From Acholeplasma laidlawii (GTDB lineage: Bacteria > Bacillota_I > Bacilli_A > Acholeplasmatales > Acholeplasmataceae): a DNA stretch of 56,476 nt. The notes below the pieces were generated by a model that was given only the letters and a program-made list of their open reading frames with translations, had not been told where the DNA came from and searched no databases. The stretch covers positions 1-56,476 of the forward strand of contig NZ_JADNRS010000043.1 in NCBI RefSeq assembly GCF_015709225.1, in the 5' to 3' direction. The position numbers and the translations under genes are program-made. Shown here piece after piece: positions 1-7,335 of this stretch (position 1 is its first letter; every line of letters begins with the position of its first letter).

Positions 1-26
1 TCATCTCAATTTTATACCATTTTTTC

Positions 27-102
27 GGAGGATTAGCTCAGTTGGGAGAGCACCTGCCTTACAAGCAGGGGGTCGGCGGTTCGAGCCCGTCATCCTCCAC
101 CA
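27..102 (+). tRNA. trnV: tRNA-Val (anticodon TAC)
   Basis: This is a complete 76-nt cloverleaf. The seven acceptor pairs are perfect, the anticodon loop is CTTACAA, the discriminator is A and CCA is encoded. It is the first gene of an eleven-tRNA cluster on the plus strand. The cluster promoter probably lies left of the window. Confidence 0.97.
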
Positions 103-110
103 CTTTACTA

Positions 111-186
111 GCCGAAATAGCTCAATCGGTAGAGCAACTGATTTGTAATCAGTAGGTTGCGGGTTCAATTCCTGTTTTCGGCACCA
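111..186 (+). tRNA. trnT: tRNA-Thr (anticodon TGT)
   Basis: This is a 76-nt cloverleaf with acceptor GCCGAAA pairing TTTCGGC. The anticodon loop TTTGTAA reads ACN codons through U34. CCA is encoded. Only 8 nt separate it from tRNA-Val, so it is co-transcribed. Confidence 0.97.
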
Positions 187-192
187 CTACAT

Positions 193-268
193 GTCCCGTT
201 AGCTCAGGTGGTAGAGCACTTGACTTTTAATCAAGGTGTCGATGGTTCGAGTCCATCACGGGACACCA
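193..268 (+). tRNA. trnK: tRNA-Lys (anticodon TTT)
   Basis: This is a 76-nt cloverleaf with acceptor GTCCCGT/ACGGGAC and anticodon loop CTTTTAA. The discriminator is A and CCA is encoded. It lies 6 nt after tRNA-Thr. Confidence 0.97.
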
Positions 269-283
269 CTTTTATAATTTAAT

Positions 284-370
284 GCCCGGGTGGTGAAATC
301 GGTAGACACGCAGGACTTAAAATCCTGTGGCATAACAGCCATGTCGGTTCAAGTCCGACCCCGGGCACCA
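284..370 (+). tRNA. trnL: tRNA-Leu (anticodon TAA)
   Basis: This is an 87-nt class II tRNA with a long variable arm. The anticodon loop is CTTAAAA, reading UUA/UUG, and acceptor GCCCGGG pairs CCCGGGC. CCA is encoded. UUA is the dominant Leu codon in the neighbouring AT-rich genes. Confidence 0.97.
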
Positions 371-392
371 CTAAAAAATTAATTAAATTGTT

Positions 393-468
393 GAGGCTTT
401 AGCTCAGCTGGGAGAGCGCCTGCCTTGCACGCAGGAGGTCAGCGGTTCGATCCCGCTAAGCTCCACCA
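393..468 (+). tRNA. trnA: tRNA-Ala (anticodon TGC)
   Basis: This is a 76-nt cloverleaf with anticodon loop CTTGCAC. The alanine identity pair G3:U70 is present. The acceptor 5' strand is GAGGCTT and the 3' strand AAGCTCC, which leaves an A2-C71 mismatch next to G3:U70 where Firmicute tRNA-Ala usually has G2-C71. CCA is encoded. Confidence 0.95.
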
Positions 469-511
469 GTTTACGATTCAAATTAGTATCAAAAGTTTCT
501 AACCAATATAT

Positions 512-588
512 GGCGGTGTAGCTCAGCTGGCTAGAGCGTGCGGTTCATACCCGCAAGGTCGAGGGTTCAAGTCCCCCCGCCGCTACCA
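512..588 (+). tRNA. trnM: Elongator tRNA-Met (anticodon CAT)
   Basis: This is a 77-nt cloverleaf with acceptor GGCGGTG/CGCCGCT and a G1:U72 wobble, typical of Firmicute elongator Met tRNA. The anticodon loop is TTCATAC. The initiator C1-A72 mismatch is absent. CCA is encoded. Confidence 0.93.
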
Positions 589-592
589 GTAC

Positions 593-669
593 GGACCCGT
601 AGCTCAGTTGGTTAGAGCTACCGGCTCATAACCGGTCGGTCGTTGGTTCGAGTCCAACCGGGTCCACCA
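593..669 (+). tRNA. trnI: tRNA-Ile2 (anticodon CAT, lysidine type)
   Basis: This is a 77-nt cloverleaf with anticodon loop CTCATAA. The body (GGACCCG acceptor, AGCTCAGTTGGTTAGAGC D-arm, GGTTCGAGTCC T-arm) matches Firmicute tRNA-Ile2 rather than Met. C34 of such tRNAs is converted to lysidine by TilS so that AUA is read as Ile. The Ile2 call rests on sequence resemblance. Confidence 0.85.
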
Positions 670-691
670 GTATTAACTTTTAAATAAACGT

Positions 692-780
692 GGAGGAATA
701 CCCAAGAGGCTGAAGGGATCGGTCTTGAAAACCGACAGGGTGTAAAAGCCGCGGGGGTTCAAATCCCTCTTCCTCCGCCA
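692..780 (+). tRNA. trnS: tRNA-Ser (anticodon TGA)
   Basis: This is an 89-nt class II tRNA with a long variable arm. The anticodon loop is CTTGAAA, the acceptor is GGAGGAA, the discriminator is G, and CCA is encoded. Confidence 0.96.
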
Positions 781-801
781 CTACAAATTTAAAACCATTT
801 A

Positions 802-810
802 TGGTATAAT
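802..810 (+). promoter_or_regulatory. Internal extended -10 promoter before tRNA-fMet
   Basis: TGG immediately precedes a perfect TATAAT, giving the TGn extended -10 form, 10 nt before the tRNA-fMet 5' end. No good -35 is visible. It could give extra initiator, Asp and Phe tRNA transcripts independent of the upstream cluster. Confidence 0.55.
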
Positions 811-820
811 AACAACATAT

Positions 821-897
<77 letters not shown>

Positions 898-912
898 ATT
901 AAAATTTAAAAA

Positions 913-988
913 GGTCCGGTGGTGTAGGGGTTAACATGCCTGCCTGTCACGCAGGAGATCGCGGGTTCAAATCCCGTCCGGACCGCCA
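913..988 (+). tRNA. trnD: tRNA-Asp (anticodon GTC)
   Basis: This is a 76-nt cloverleaf with acceptor GGTCCGG/CCGGACC, anticodon loop CTGTCAC, discriminator G and encoded CCA. Confidence 0.97.
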
Positions 989-995
989 TTTTAGT

Positions 996-1071
996 GGCTC
1001 TGTAGCTCAGTCGGTAGAGCAGTGGCCTGAAGAGCCTCGTGTCAGCGGTTCGATTCCGCTTGGAGCCACCA
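996..1071 (+). tRNA. trnF: tRNA-Phe (anticodon GAA)
   Basis: This is a 76-nt cloverleaf with acceptor GGCTCTG/TGGAGCC and anticodon loop CTGAAGA. The anticodon stem GTGGC/GCCTC has one T-T mismatch (28-42). CCA is encoded. It is the last tRNA before the terminator. Confidence 0.95.
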
Positions 1072-1086
1072 CTTATGATCTTAGCA

Positions 1087-1112
1087 AAGTCTGTTATATA
1101 CAGACTTTTTTT
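1087..1112 (+). terminator. Terminator of the tRNA cluster
   Basis: A 7-bp stem AAGTCTG/CAGACTT with loop TTATATA is followed by a T-run. It lies 15 nt after tRNA-Phe. Confidence 0.85.
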
Positions 1113-1113
1113 A

Positions 1114-1141
1114 TTGTTTAAAGATAGAAATTTGGTATAAT
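1114..1141 (+). promoter_or_regulatory. Promoter of the YccF-like gene
   Basis: TTGTTT (1114-1119) is separated by 16 nt from TATAAT (1136-1141), with a TGn extension. It lies 25 nt before the start codon. Confidence 0.7.
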
Positions 1142-1165
1142 AGGGTTAAAATAAAGGGGAAAGTT

Positions 1166-1528
1166 ATGAAAATATTAGGAAATATTATTTGGTTTATATT
1201 TGGTGGTTTTTTTGCTGCATTAATTTGGATCATTTTAGGTGTACTTTTATGCATTAGTGTTATTGGTATTCCAATTGGACTACAATTCTTTAAGTTTGCA
1301 CAATTGGTTATCTGGCCATTTGGAAATGATGTCATCATAAATTTTGATAAACATCCAATACTAAATATATTATGGATCATCTTCTTAGGGTGGGAAACAG
1401 CATTGGGCTATATCATTATAGGTGCACTATTTTGTGTGACTATCATAGGTATCCCATTTGGATTACAATGGTTTAAACTATCTAAATTAGCACTTATACC
1501 ATTTGGTGCAACAATAAGGTCTACTTAA
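1166..1528 (+). CDS. YccF family inner-membrane protein
   Basis: This 120-residue hydrophobic protein is built from two similar halves. Each ends in a GIP-(I/F)-GLQ-(F/W)-FK motif followed by a PFG turn (about residues 31-53 and 97-115), the signature of the YccF domain. About four membrane segments are expected. The family's molecular role is unknown. Its own promoter and an AAAGGGGA ribosome site precede ATG 1166, and a terminator overlaps the stop codon, so it is a single-gene unit. The family call is firm but the function is unknown. Confidence 0.85.
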   Translation: MKILGNIIWFIFGGFFAALIWIILGVLLCISVIGIPIGLQFFKFAQLVIWPFGNDVIINFDKHPILNILWIIFLGWETALGYIIIGALFCVTIIGIPFGLQWFKLSKLALIPFGATIRST

Positions 1529-1542
1529 AAAGTAGGCTTTTT
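1516..1542 (+). terminator. Terminator overlapping the YccF stop
   Basis: The stem AAGGTCTACTT pairs with AAGTAGGCTTT, including two G-T wobbles, around an AAA loop and is followed by Ts. The TAA stop (1526-1528) lies at the top of the stem. Confidence 0.65.
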
Positions 1543-1584
1543 ATTTGGGAAATTCTGGGTTTGGGTGTAATGTCTATCTTAATT

Positions 1585-1593
1585 TGATATACT
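1585..1593 (+). promoter_or_regulatory. Probable extended -10 promoter for the dehydrogenase
   Basis: TGA precedes TATACT (1588-1593), giving an extended -10 form without a clear -35. It would leave a roughly 70-nt AT-rich leader before ATG 1671, whose ribosome site is AAGAGG (1659-1664). Confidence 0.4.
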
Positions 1594-1670
1594 AATGTGT
1601 AGTTAATATATATAAAGTATATACATCATATTAAATTAAAGTAATTACAACTAGAAAGAAGAGGTATAAA

Positions 1671-2525
1671 ATGAATATAGGATTCATAGGAACGGGCATC
1701 ATGGGAAGTCCAATTGCAAGACATCTTGCTGAAGCGGGTCATACATTGACGGTATATAACAGGACAAAAGAAAAAGCCGAAAAACTTTCTGATATCGCTT
1801 ATGTGGCATCTAACATTGAAGAACTAACACAAAGATCAAATATCATATTTATGATAGTGGGCTATCCAAAAGATGTAGAAGCTGTAGCTTTAGAGGTATT
1901 CAAGACAGCAAAACCGGGTACTATAATTGTTGATATGACCACCTCATCACCATCACTTGCAGAACACTTATATGAAATGGCTAATCAAAAAAACCTACAC
2001 ATGATGGATGCACCAGTAACTGGTGGTGAAGTTGGCGCTATTGCTGGTACGCTTTCTATTATGGTAGGTGGTGATGAAGCATACTTTGAAATCATTAAGC
2101 CATTATTAGAAACCTTTGGTAAAACGATCCAGTATATGGGTAAAGCTGGCAATGGTCAACGTACTAAACTAGCAAATCAAATTGCGATTGCCGGTACACT
2201 TGCAGGCACGGTTGAGAGTTTATATTATGCGAATTCGCTAAATTTAGATCTTACAAAGGCATTTGATATTTTCATGGGAGGTAGTGCATCAAGTACTCAA
2301 ATGAAAACAAATGGTTTACATATGATTAATAAGTACTATGAACCAGGATTTTATATTAAACATTTCTTAAAAGACTTAAATTTAGCCATTGAATCTAGTG
2401 TTAAGCATCTAGAAGTAACAGTTATAGTACGAGATATGCTAGAAGTATTAGTAGATAATAACCATGAAAATAAAGGTACCCAAGCTCTAATACTATATTA
2501 CCTAGATAATTTAGCAATTTTGTAA
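1671..2525 (+). CDS. NAD(P)-dependent beta-hydroxyacid dehydrogenase (3-hydroxyisobutyrate dehydrogenase family)
   Basis: The 284-residue protein has the family architecture: an N-terminal Rossmann fold with GTGIMG (residues 7-12) and NRT (30-32), the latter favouring NADP(H); the substrate-loop signature DAPVTGG (113-119); and catalytic Lys166 within GNGQRTKLANQ. Members oxidise or reduce short beta-hydroxyacids such as 3-hydroxyisobutyrate, tartronate semialdehyde or succinic semialdehyde. The exact substrate cannot be told from sequence. It stands alone between its own leader and the DegV promoter region. Length is typical (about 290). Confidence 0.88.
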   Translation: MNIGFIGTGIMGSPIARHLAEAGHTLTVYNRTKEKAEKLSDIAYVASNIEELTQRSNIIFMIVGYPKDVEAVALEVFKTAKPGTIIVDMTTSSPSLAEHLYEMANQKNLHMMDAPVTGGEVGAIAGTLSIMVGGDEAYFEIIKPLLETFGKTIQYMGKAGNGQRTKLANQIAIAGTLAGTVESLYYANSLNLDLTKAFDIFMGGSASSTQMKTNGLHMINKYYEPGFYIKHFLKDLNLAIESSVKHLEVTVIVRDMLEVLVDNNHENKGTQALILYYLDNLAIL

Positions 2526-2600
2526 CAATATTCGCTTGATTATTCATTTAATGGTATGCATTTTCATAATTATGTGATAAACTTAATCTATAAAAATTAT

Positions 2601-2613
2601 TTTGATACTCAAA
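2601..2613 (+). promoter_or_regulatory. FabT-box-like operator upstream of the DegV/MarR pair
   Basis: TTTGATACTCAAA is an inverted repeat (TTTGA, 3 nt, TCAAA). As I recall, the streptococcal FabT box core is TTTGATTATCAAA, so 11 of 13 positions agree. It sits between a TATAAA -10 candidate (2589-2594) and the AAGGGAG ribosome site (2621-2627), where a repressor would block transcription. The downstream operon encodes a FabT-like MarR protein, so autoregulation is inferred. Confidence 0.5.
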
Positions 2614-2634
2614 GTATTTTAAGGGAGAAAAATT

Positions 2635-3483
2635 ATGAAAAAAATAGCAGTCGCAGTATTATCTACATCCGGAATGGATTATCTAAAAGAAAAAGATCAA
2701 ACAGAGATTATAAGACTTACCGTATTCTTTGATGGAAAGGAATACGTAGACCATACAGAAATTAAATCTGATGAGTTCTATACAATGATGGTGGATAAAC
2801 CAAACGCGGATATTCATACTTCACAAGTATCAACCGGTAAATTCCAGGAAGTTTATGAAAAAATTAAAAACAGAGGTTATTCAGACCTAATTGTTGTATC
2901 TATTTCATCAAAGTTAAGTGGAACTTATCAGGGTGCTTTACTTGCTCGTGATTTAGTAGAGGGTTTAAATGTTGAAGTAATTGATTCAAAAAGTGTTTCA
3001 TTTGGAGAGTTTGTATTAGCTAGAAAGGCACTTGAACTGATTAATCAAGGTAAAGATGTAGCTGAAATTGTATCCAGTTTAAATGATATAAGATCGAAAG
3101 TTAAGATTTATGTTTTAGTAGATACACTAAAATATCTCGTGAAAAATGGTAGATTATCTGCAGCAGCAGGTTTAATTGGAACATTACTGAAGATCAAACC
3201 ACTTCTAAAAATTATGGATGATGGTTCACTTAAACCTTATGAAAAAATTAGAACAACTACTAAAGCTCAAAAAAGAGTATTAGAAATCATCTTAGAAGAA
3301 ACTAAAGATAAAGATGTTGAGTATTATATAGCTTATACAACTAATTTAAGTAAAGCTGAAGAATTAAAAGAAGAATTAACTGCAGCAAAGCCGAATGCAA
3401 CCGTAACAATTATTCCACTTACACCAGTTGTAGGTGCACATGCTGGACCTGGTACAATCGGTCTAGGATATTTTGAAATTTAA
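2635..3483 (+). CDS. DegV family fatty-acid-binding protein (FakB-like)
   Basis: The 282-residue protein carries DegV signatures: TSQ (62-64), SSKLSGTYQ (91-99), a VKNGRLS stretch near the middle and VVGAHAGPGTIG close to the C-terminus. DegV/FakB proteins hold a fatty acid in a deep pocket and present it to the kinase FakA, making acyl-phosphate for phospholipid synthesis. That role fits acholeplasmas, which take up exogenous fatty acids. The next gene, 11 nt downstream, is a FabT-like regulator, and a FabT-box-like site lies upstream. The DegV call is strong; the FakB role is inference. Confidence 0.88.
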   Translation: MKKIAVAVLSTSGMDYLKEKDQTEIIRLTVFFDGKEYVDHTEIKSDEFYTMMVDKPNADIHTSQVSTGKFQEVYEKIKNRGYSDLIVVSISSKLSGTYQGALLARDLVEGLNVEVIDSKSVSFGEFVLARKALELINQGKDVAEIVSSLNDIRSKVKIYVLVDTLKYLVKNGRLSAAAGLIGTLLKIKPLLKIMDDGSLKPYEKIRTTTKAQKRVLEIILEETKDKDVEYYIAYTTNLSKAEELKEELTAAKPNATVTIIPLTPVVGAHAGPGTIGLGYFEI

Positions 3484-3494
3484 GGAGCGTATAA

Positions 3495-3932
3495 ATGCCA
3501 TCTGCAAAAGAAATCATAAACACATTACTTGTTGACGTATTCAATCATATCTTAAGAATTGAAGAAGAAAAACTTAAAGAAAACAACGTTAAGTTATCAA
3601 TGACTGAAGTACACGTACTTGAGGCGATTAGAAATACCGAGATTCCTACCATGGGCGAGGTTGCTAAAAGATTACGTGTAACACTAGGTACTTTAACAAC
3701 ATCCATTAACATTCTAGTTAGAAAAAAGATGGTATACAGATATTCAGATGATAAAGACAGACGTAAAGTATACTTAAAATTAACAGATGAAGCACTTAAA
3801 GTTCTATTAATTCATGATAACTTTCATGAGGATATGATCACATCGTTGTTTCATGATACAGACATAGAAAACGATGAAGTATTATTGAAATCGTTGGAAA
3901 ATATTACAACTTATTTCAAGTCCAAGTATTAA
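3495..3932 (+). CDS. MarR family regulator, FabT-like
   Basis: The 145-residue winged-helix protein has an N-terminal dimerisation helix (VFNHILRIEEEKLKE, 15-29), a recognition region around TMGEVAKRLRVTLGTLTTSI (52-71) and the MarR wing DDKDRRKVYLKLT (85-97). The pattern IEE, TEVHVLEAI, GTLTTSINILV and HDNFHEDM is the one seen in FabT, the acyl-ACP-dependent repressor of fatty-acid synthesis in lactic bacteria. It is the second gene of a two-gene operon with the DegV protein and is followed by a strong terminator. The MarR call is firm; the FabT assignment is probable. Confidence 0.85.
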   Translation: MPSAKEIINTLLVDVFNHILRIEEEKLKENNVKLSMTEVHVLEAIRNTEIPTMGEVAKRLRVTLGTLTTSINILVRKKMVYRYSDDKDRRKVYLKLTDEALKVLLIHDNFHEDMITSLFHDTDIENDEVLLKSLENITTYFKSKY

Positions 3933-3965
3933 TTTGAAAAAACTATATAAATAGTCCCACAAAGC

Positions 3966-3998
3966 GAAGTTAGATATCATAAATCTAACTTCTTTTTT
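3966..3998 (+). terminator. Terminator after the MarR gene
   Basis: A perfect 10-bp stem GAAGTTAGAT/ATCTAACTTC with a 7-nt loop is followed by six Ts. Confidence 0.92.
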
Positions 3999-4024
3999 GT
4001 AATATAGACAGTTTTTAGTATAAT
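3997..4024 (+). promoter_or_regulatory. Promoter of the Enzyme I-like gene
   Basis: TTGTAA (3997-4002), a 16-nt spacer and TATAAT (4019-4024). It overlaps the T-run of the preceding terminator. The leader also holds a weak AT hairpin, GGTTTTT/AAAAACC (4032-4052). Confidence 0.6.
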
Positions 4025-4081
4025 AATATGTGGTTTTTTTATAAGAAAAACCTATAGAAATTTAGTATAAGGGAGTAAGCA

Positions 4082-5497
4082 TTGAAAGAAAATTTTATCA
4101 GAGGAACATACCTCGAAATAGATTTTGGCAAACAAATCATAGCACATCAACAAGATGTAGAAACCATCAATAATATATTGGATGATATCATCAATACAAA
4201 GAATGAAGGTTATGTTCAAAGGTATCATCAAGGATTTTTAGATATTAACGATCCGGATATTCTGGACAAACTACCCGTGATAGTAGAAGTCCTAAAACTA
4301 GAGTTTATAAATTCTATAACAATAGGAAAAAGTGTATCAAGTATCATAACTAATTTTATTAATAACTTAGAAGAATCGTCTATTTATCATGAAGAGATAA
4401 TCAGTTATATGTGGGAAATACTAGATCAAATGCATATTAAAATGCATTACATGTTACTTGATAATCAATCAAAGTTAGTTGTTGAAATGAAGAATTATCA
4501 ACCTAAATATCTATTTGATTTACCAGATAATGTAGTTGGTGTTCTTTATAAAGATAGACCAAGTTCATTGGAGACGTGTATCCTGGATTCAAAATGTATT
4601 CTGTACTTGGTATCAAGTGGTACCTATAAAGTAAGATGCAGTTATAAATTTAAAAAATACGATTTAGGATTACTTCCGGGTTTGGAACTTGAATATACTA
4701 AACTGACGAGAAAAGACAGAGGCAAATTTCAGTTGGGTGTAGCAATACATAAGCTATCTCAAATACATAAATCCAGACACTTAGATCCTGACTTTATCAT
4801 AGTAGAGCCTGAAAAAGGCTATATTCAAAACGCTGGTATTGCTTGTCTAACCAGACGACAGGTGTTTTATAAGAAACTATTTGAAACTTTTCCAAATAGT
4901 GATATACTAATTGCTTTGCCAAAACTAGAGTTACTTGATGTATACTTTAGTCAAGGTAACGAAACAAAACTAGATATAACAACCATCACAAATCATTCAA
5001 ATATCTATGAAATAGAACTGAAATCAGCATTTAAAACACCAAATGATCGTGTATGTATTACAATCCCTGATATTGAGGATGTTAACGCGTTTAATCAAAT
5101 AAAAAAGTATTTAGAAAACATAAGTATTAAGAAGCTAGGATATAAGTTAGAAATTGGCTTAGAAGTGAATACAGAGTATAGTAGTTTGAATCTATCAGCG
5201 TTCAAAGGATTTGAATACGCCATCATTGATTTAGATAAAAGATTTGAACTATTACTACCGGAGGAGGTCAATAGTATTAAATATGCTCTACAACATTCAG
5301 ATTTAAGAAATATTTTGTACAGAAAATCTAAAAGAACTTATGTGATGGGAAAAGATCTATATAATCCAGATTTTTTACAAAAACTCATATATAGAGGATT
5401 TAGAAAATTTACGATAAAACCTGATCTTTTTCCACTCTATAGCGAGATCATTTATAGATATAATCAAGGTGAGAGATTATATGGTAAAACAGTGTGA
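4082..5497 (+). CDS. Uncharacterised protein resembling a degenerate PTS Enzyme I
   Basis: This 471-residue protein starts at TTG behind GGGAG. By eye its layout parallels Enzyme I (PtsI). There is a helical N-terminal third. A segment near 151-185 sits where the phosphohistidine domain would be but lacks the GGxTSHxAI motif. Residues about 252-286 recall the GIGLxRTEFL and FP...RTLD region. A C-terminal stretch (324-460) recalls the closing TIM-barrel strands, with VMGKD (421-425) where Enzyme I has the active-site Cys motif. Catalytic residues appear lost, so a structural or regulatory role is more likely than phosphotransfer. It is monocistronic. The homology is a weak visual match, so treat it as a hypothesis. 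Confidence 0.4.
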   Translation: MKENFIRGTYLEIDFGKQIIAHQQDVETINNILDDIINTKNEGYVQRYHQGFLDINDPDILDKLPVIVEVLKLEFINSITIGKSVSSIITNFINNLEESSIYHEEIISYMWEILDQMHIKMHYMLLDNQSKLVVEMKNYQPKYLFDLPDNVVGVLYKDRPSSLETCILDSKCILYLVSSGTYKVRCSYKFKKYDLGLLPGLELEYTKLTRKDRGKFQLGVAIHKLSQIHKSRHLDPDFIIVEPEKGYIQNAGIACLTRRQVFYKKLFETFPNSDILIALPKLELLDVYFSQGNETKLDITTITNHSNIYEIELKSAFKTPNDRVCITIPDIEDVNAFNQIKKYLENISIKKLGYKLEIGLEVNTEYSSLNLSAFKGFEYAIIDLDKRFELLLPEEVNSIKYALQHSDLRNILYRKSKRTYVMGKDLYNPDFLQKLIYRGFRKFTIKPDLFPLYSEIIYRYNQGERLYGKTV

Positions 5498-5534
5498 AAA
5501 TACCACATTTTAAACATAAAGATATACAAAAAGA

Positions 5535-5566
5535 CAAAAAAGGGTTGCAATAAAAACTCTTTTTTT
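5535..5566 (+). terminator. Probable terminator before the ribosomal operon
   Basis: The stem AAAAAGGGTT/AACTCTTTTT (one G-T pair) with loop GCAATAAA is followed by Ts. It shares bases with the -35 of the rpsJ promoter. Confidence 0.55.
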
Positions 5567-5573
5567 ATATAAT
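5545..5573 (+). promoter_or_regulatory. Main promoter of the S10-spc-alpha operon
   Basis: TTGCAA (5545-5550), an optimal 17-nt spacer and TATAAT (5568-5573). It is the best promoter seen before the long ribosomal cluster and would give a leader of about 125 nt. Confidence 0.8.
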
Positions 5574-5608
5574 AATAAGGCTTGCGTAAATACAAGTAAA
5601 GCGTTGAT

Positions 5609-5662
5609 CTGGAAGGTTGTTGATACACCGATAGCCGTTGTCGATGTATCGAGTATTTCCAG
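5609..5662 (+). promoter_or_regulatory. Structured leader of the S10 operon
   Basis: A long two-part hairpin: the basal stem CTGGAA/TTCCAG (5609-5614 with 5657-5662), an internal loop, then GATACA/TGTATC (5622-5627 with 5645-5650) and CGA/TCG around a C-A mismatch. It lies between promoter and rpsJ, where some bacteria regulate the operon through L4. No T-run follows, so control, if any, would be translational or by binding. The regulatory role is inferred. Confidence 0.45.
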
Positions 5663-5706
5663 GGAGTAAAGTCTATGCAAGGATTATAGGCGAAAGGAGA
5701 ATAAAA

Positions 5707-6015
5707 ATGGCAAAAGATATTATTAAAATCAGTTTAAAAGCATACGATCACAGATTAATTGATCAGGCTGCTAAGAAGATTATTGAAAGCGTTGAAAAGA
5801 CAGGGGTAGTAGTCCAAGGTCCAATTCCGCTTCCAACTAAAAAAGAAATCTTTACTGTGTTAAGAAGTCCACACGTCAACAAAGACAGTCGTGAACAATT
5901 CGAAAGAAGAACACATAAGAGATTAATTCAAATCTTAGATCCGAATTCAAAAACAATCGATGCTTTAATGAGAATTGATTTACCATCAGGAATTGACATC
6001 GTTCTGAAAAAATAA
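5707..6015 (+). CDS. rpsJ: 30S ribosomal protein S10
   Basis: The 102-residue protein matches S10 throughout: [13 protein letters not shown] at the start, [20 protein letters not shown] in the middle and [11 protein letters not shown] at the end. S10 is a 30S head protein and, as NusE, a partner of NusB and NusG in antitermination. The start is ATG 5707 behind AAAGGAG (5694-5699); an in-frame ATG at 5638 lies inside the leader hairpin and would add 23 foreign residues. First gene of the supercluster. Confidence 0.97.
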   Translation: MAKDIIKISLKAYDHRLIDQAAKKIIESVEKTGVVVQGPIPLPTKKEIFTVLRSPHVNKDSREQFERRTHKRLIQILDPNSKTIDALMRIDLPSGIDIVLKK

Positions 6016-6061
6016 AACAGATGTTACAAGGCTAAAAAAATAAAAAGAAAGAGGAAAGACA

Positions 6062-6700
6062 ATGGCCAAAGGAATCTTAGGTAGAAAAATTGGAATGACA
6101 CAAATTTTCGATGAAAATGGTGTATTAATTCCTGTCACTGTAATTGATGTTGAAGGCAACGTTGTACTACAACAAAAAACTGTTGAAGTAGATGGTTACC
6201 AAGCAACTCAAGTTGGATTTGAATCCAAACGTGAAAAATTAAGTAACAAGCCTGAATTAGGGCACGTGAAAAAAGCAAATACTGCACCTAAGCGCTTCGT
6301 TAAAGAAATTCGATTTGATGCGCTTAATAATGAACTGTTAGCTTTAGAAGTAGGAACGGAAATTAAAGCTGACTTATTCACAGCAGGAGAAGATGTAGAC
6401 GTAACAGGTACATCAAAAGGTAAAGGCTTCCAAGGTAATATTAAACGCCACAACCAATCAAGAGGACCTATGACTCACGGTTCTAGATATCATAGAGGCG
6501 TTGGTTCATTAGGAGCTGTTAAAGGAAACATGAAGGGTAAAAGATTACCTGGACAAATGGGTAATGAACAAGTAACTGTTCAAAACTTAAAAATTGTTGC
6601 GGTTGATACAGAAAATGATTTACTACTAGTATCTGGTTCAGTACCAGGACCTAGAAAAGGGTATGTCGTTGTAAGAAGCGCAATTAAGAAAGGTAACTAA
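6062..6700 (+). CDS. rplC: 50S ribosomal protein L3
   Basis: The 212-residue protein begins [16 protein letters not shown], the L3 signature, and contains [13 protein letters not shown] and [15 protein letters not shown]3 is an early assembly protein that reaches toward the peptidyl-transferase centre. It is preceded by GAGGAAAG and lies 46 nt after rpsJ, the largest gap within the first part of the operon. Confidence 0.98.
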   Translation: MAKGILGRKIGMTQIFDENGVLIPVTVIDVEGNVVLQQKTVEVDGYQATQVGFESKREKLSNKPELGHVKKANTAPKRFVKEIRFDALNNELLALEVGTEIKADLFTAGEDVDVTGTSKGKGFQGNIKRHNQSRGPMTHGSRYHRGVGSLGAVKGNMKGKRLPGQMGNEQVTVQNLKIVAVDTENDLLLVSGSVPGPRKGYVVVRSAIKKGN

Positions 6701-6711
6701 GGAGAATAATT

Positions 6712-7335
6712 ATGCCAACATTAAATTTATTCAATCAAGCTGGTGAAAAGATTTCTGAAGTTGCTTTAAATGACGCAATCTTCGGTATCACACCTAACCA
6801 ACAAGTGCTATATGATGTTGTCAATGCTCAACGCGCAGCGTTAAGACAAGGTACAGCAAAAACGAAGACTCGTGCTGAAGTTCGCGGTGGTGGTAAAAAA
6901 CCATGGAGACAAAAAGGTACAGGTCGTGCACGTCAAGGTTCAATCCGCTCACCACAATGGAGAGGCGGCGGGATCGTTTTCGGACCAATCCCAAGAAGTT
7001 ATGCTGTGAAAGTTAACCAAAAAGTTAAACAATTAGCTTTAAAGAGTGCACTTTCATATCATGTACTTGCTGAAAATTTAGTTTTAGTAGACAACATTAC
7101 TGTTGCTGAGCCTAAAACAAAATTATTCATCGAAATCATGAACAACTTAAATCTAGACGATAGATCAATCGTGTTAGTAGACAGTGTTGATAAAAATTTA
7201 TTACTAGCATCAAACAACCTACCAGGATCAGTAGTTAGAGAAGTATCTCAAGTATCAGTATATGAGTTACTTAAGTTCAAACAAGTGGTCTTGACACAAG
7301 GTGCTGTTAAATACTACGAGGAGGTACTAGGATAA
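6712..7335 (+). CDS. rplD: 50S ribosomal protein L4
   Basis: The 207-residue protein has the L4 tunnel loop KTRAEVRGGGKKPWRQKGTG followed by RARQGSIRSPQWRGGGIVFGP. L4 lines the exit tunnel and in E. coli also represses its own S10 operon by binding the leader. An AAGGAG site precedes ATG 6712. Its stop overlaps the rplW start by one base (TAATG), indicating coupling. Confidence 0.98.
   Translation: MPTLNLFNQAGEKISEVALNDAIFGITPNQQVLYDVVNAQRAALRQGTAKTKTRAEVRGGGKKPWRQKGTGRARQGSIRSPQWRGGGIVFGPIPRSYAVKVNQKVKQLALKSALSYHVLAENLVLVDNITVAEPKTKLFIEIMNNLNLDDRSIVLVDSVDKNLLLASNNLPGSVVREVSQVSVYELLKFKQVVLTQGAVKYYEEVLG

Noticed and set aside
593..669. Second elongator tRNA-Met
   Set aside because: The body matches tRNA-Ile2 with lysidine-type CAT anticodon better than Met.
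936..1121. A 61-codon open frame across tRNA-Asp and tRNA-Phe
   Set aside because: It is entirely made of tRNA genes and the terminator, with no ribosome site.
5638..5706. Upstream ATG giving S10 a 23-residue extension
   Set aside because: It lies in the leader hairpin without a ribosome site; ATG 5707 has AAAGGAG and matches S10.
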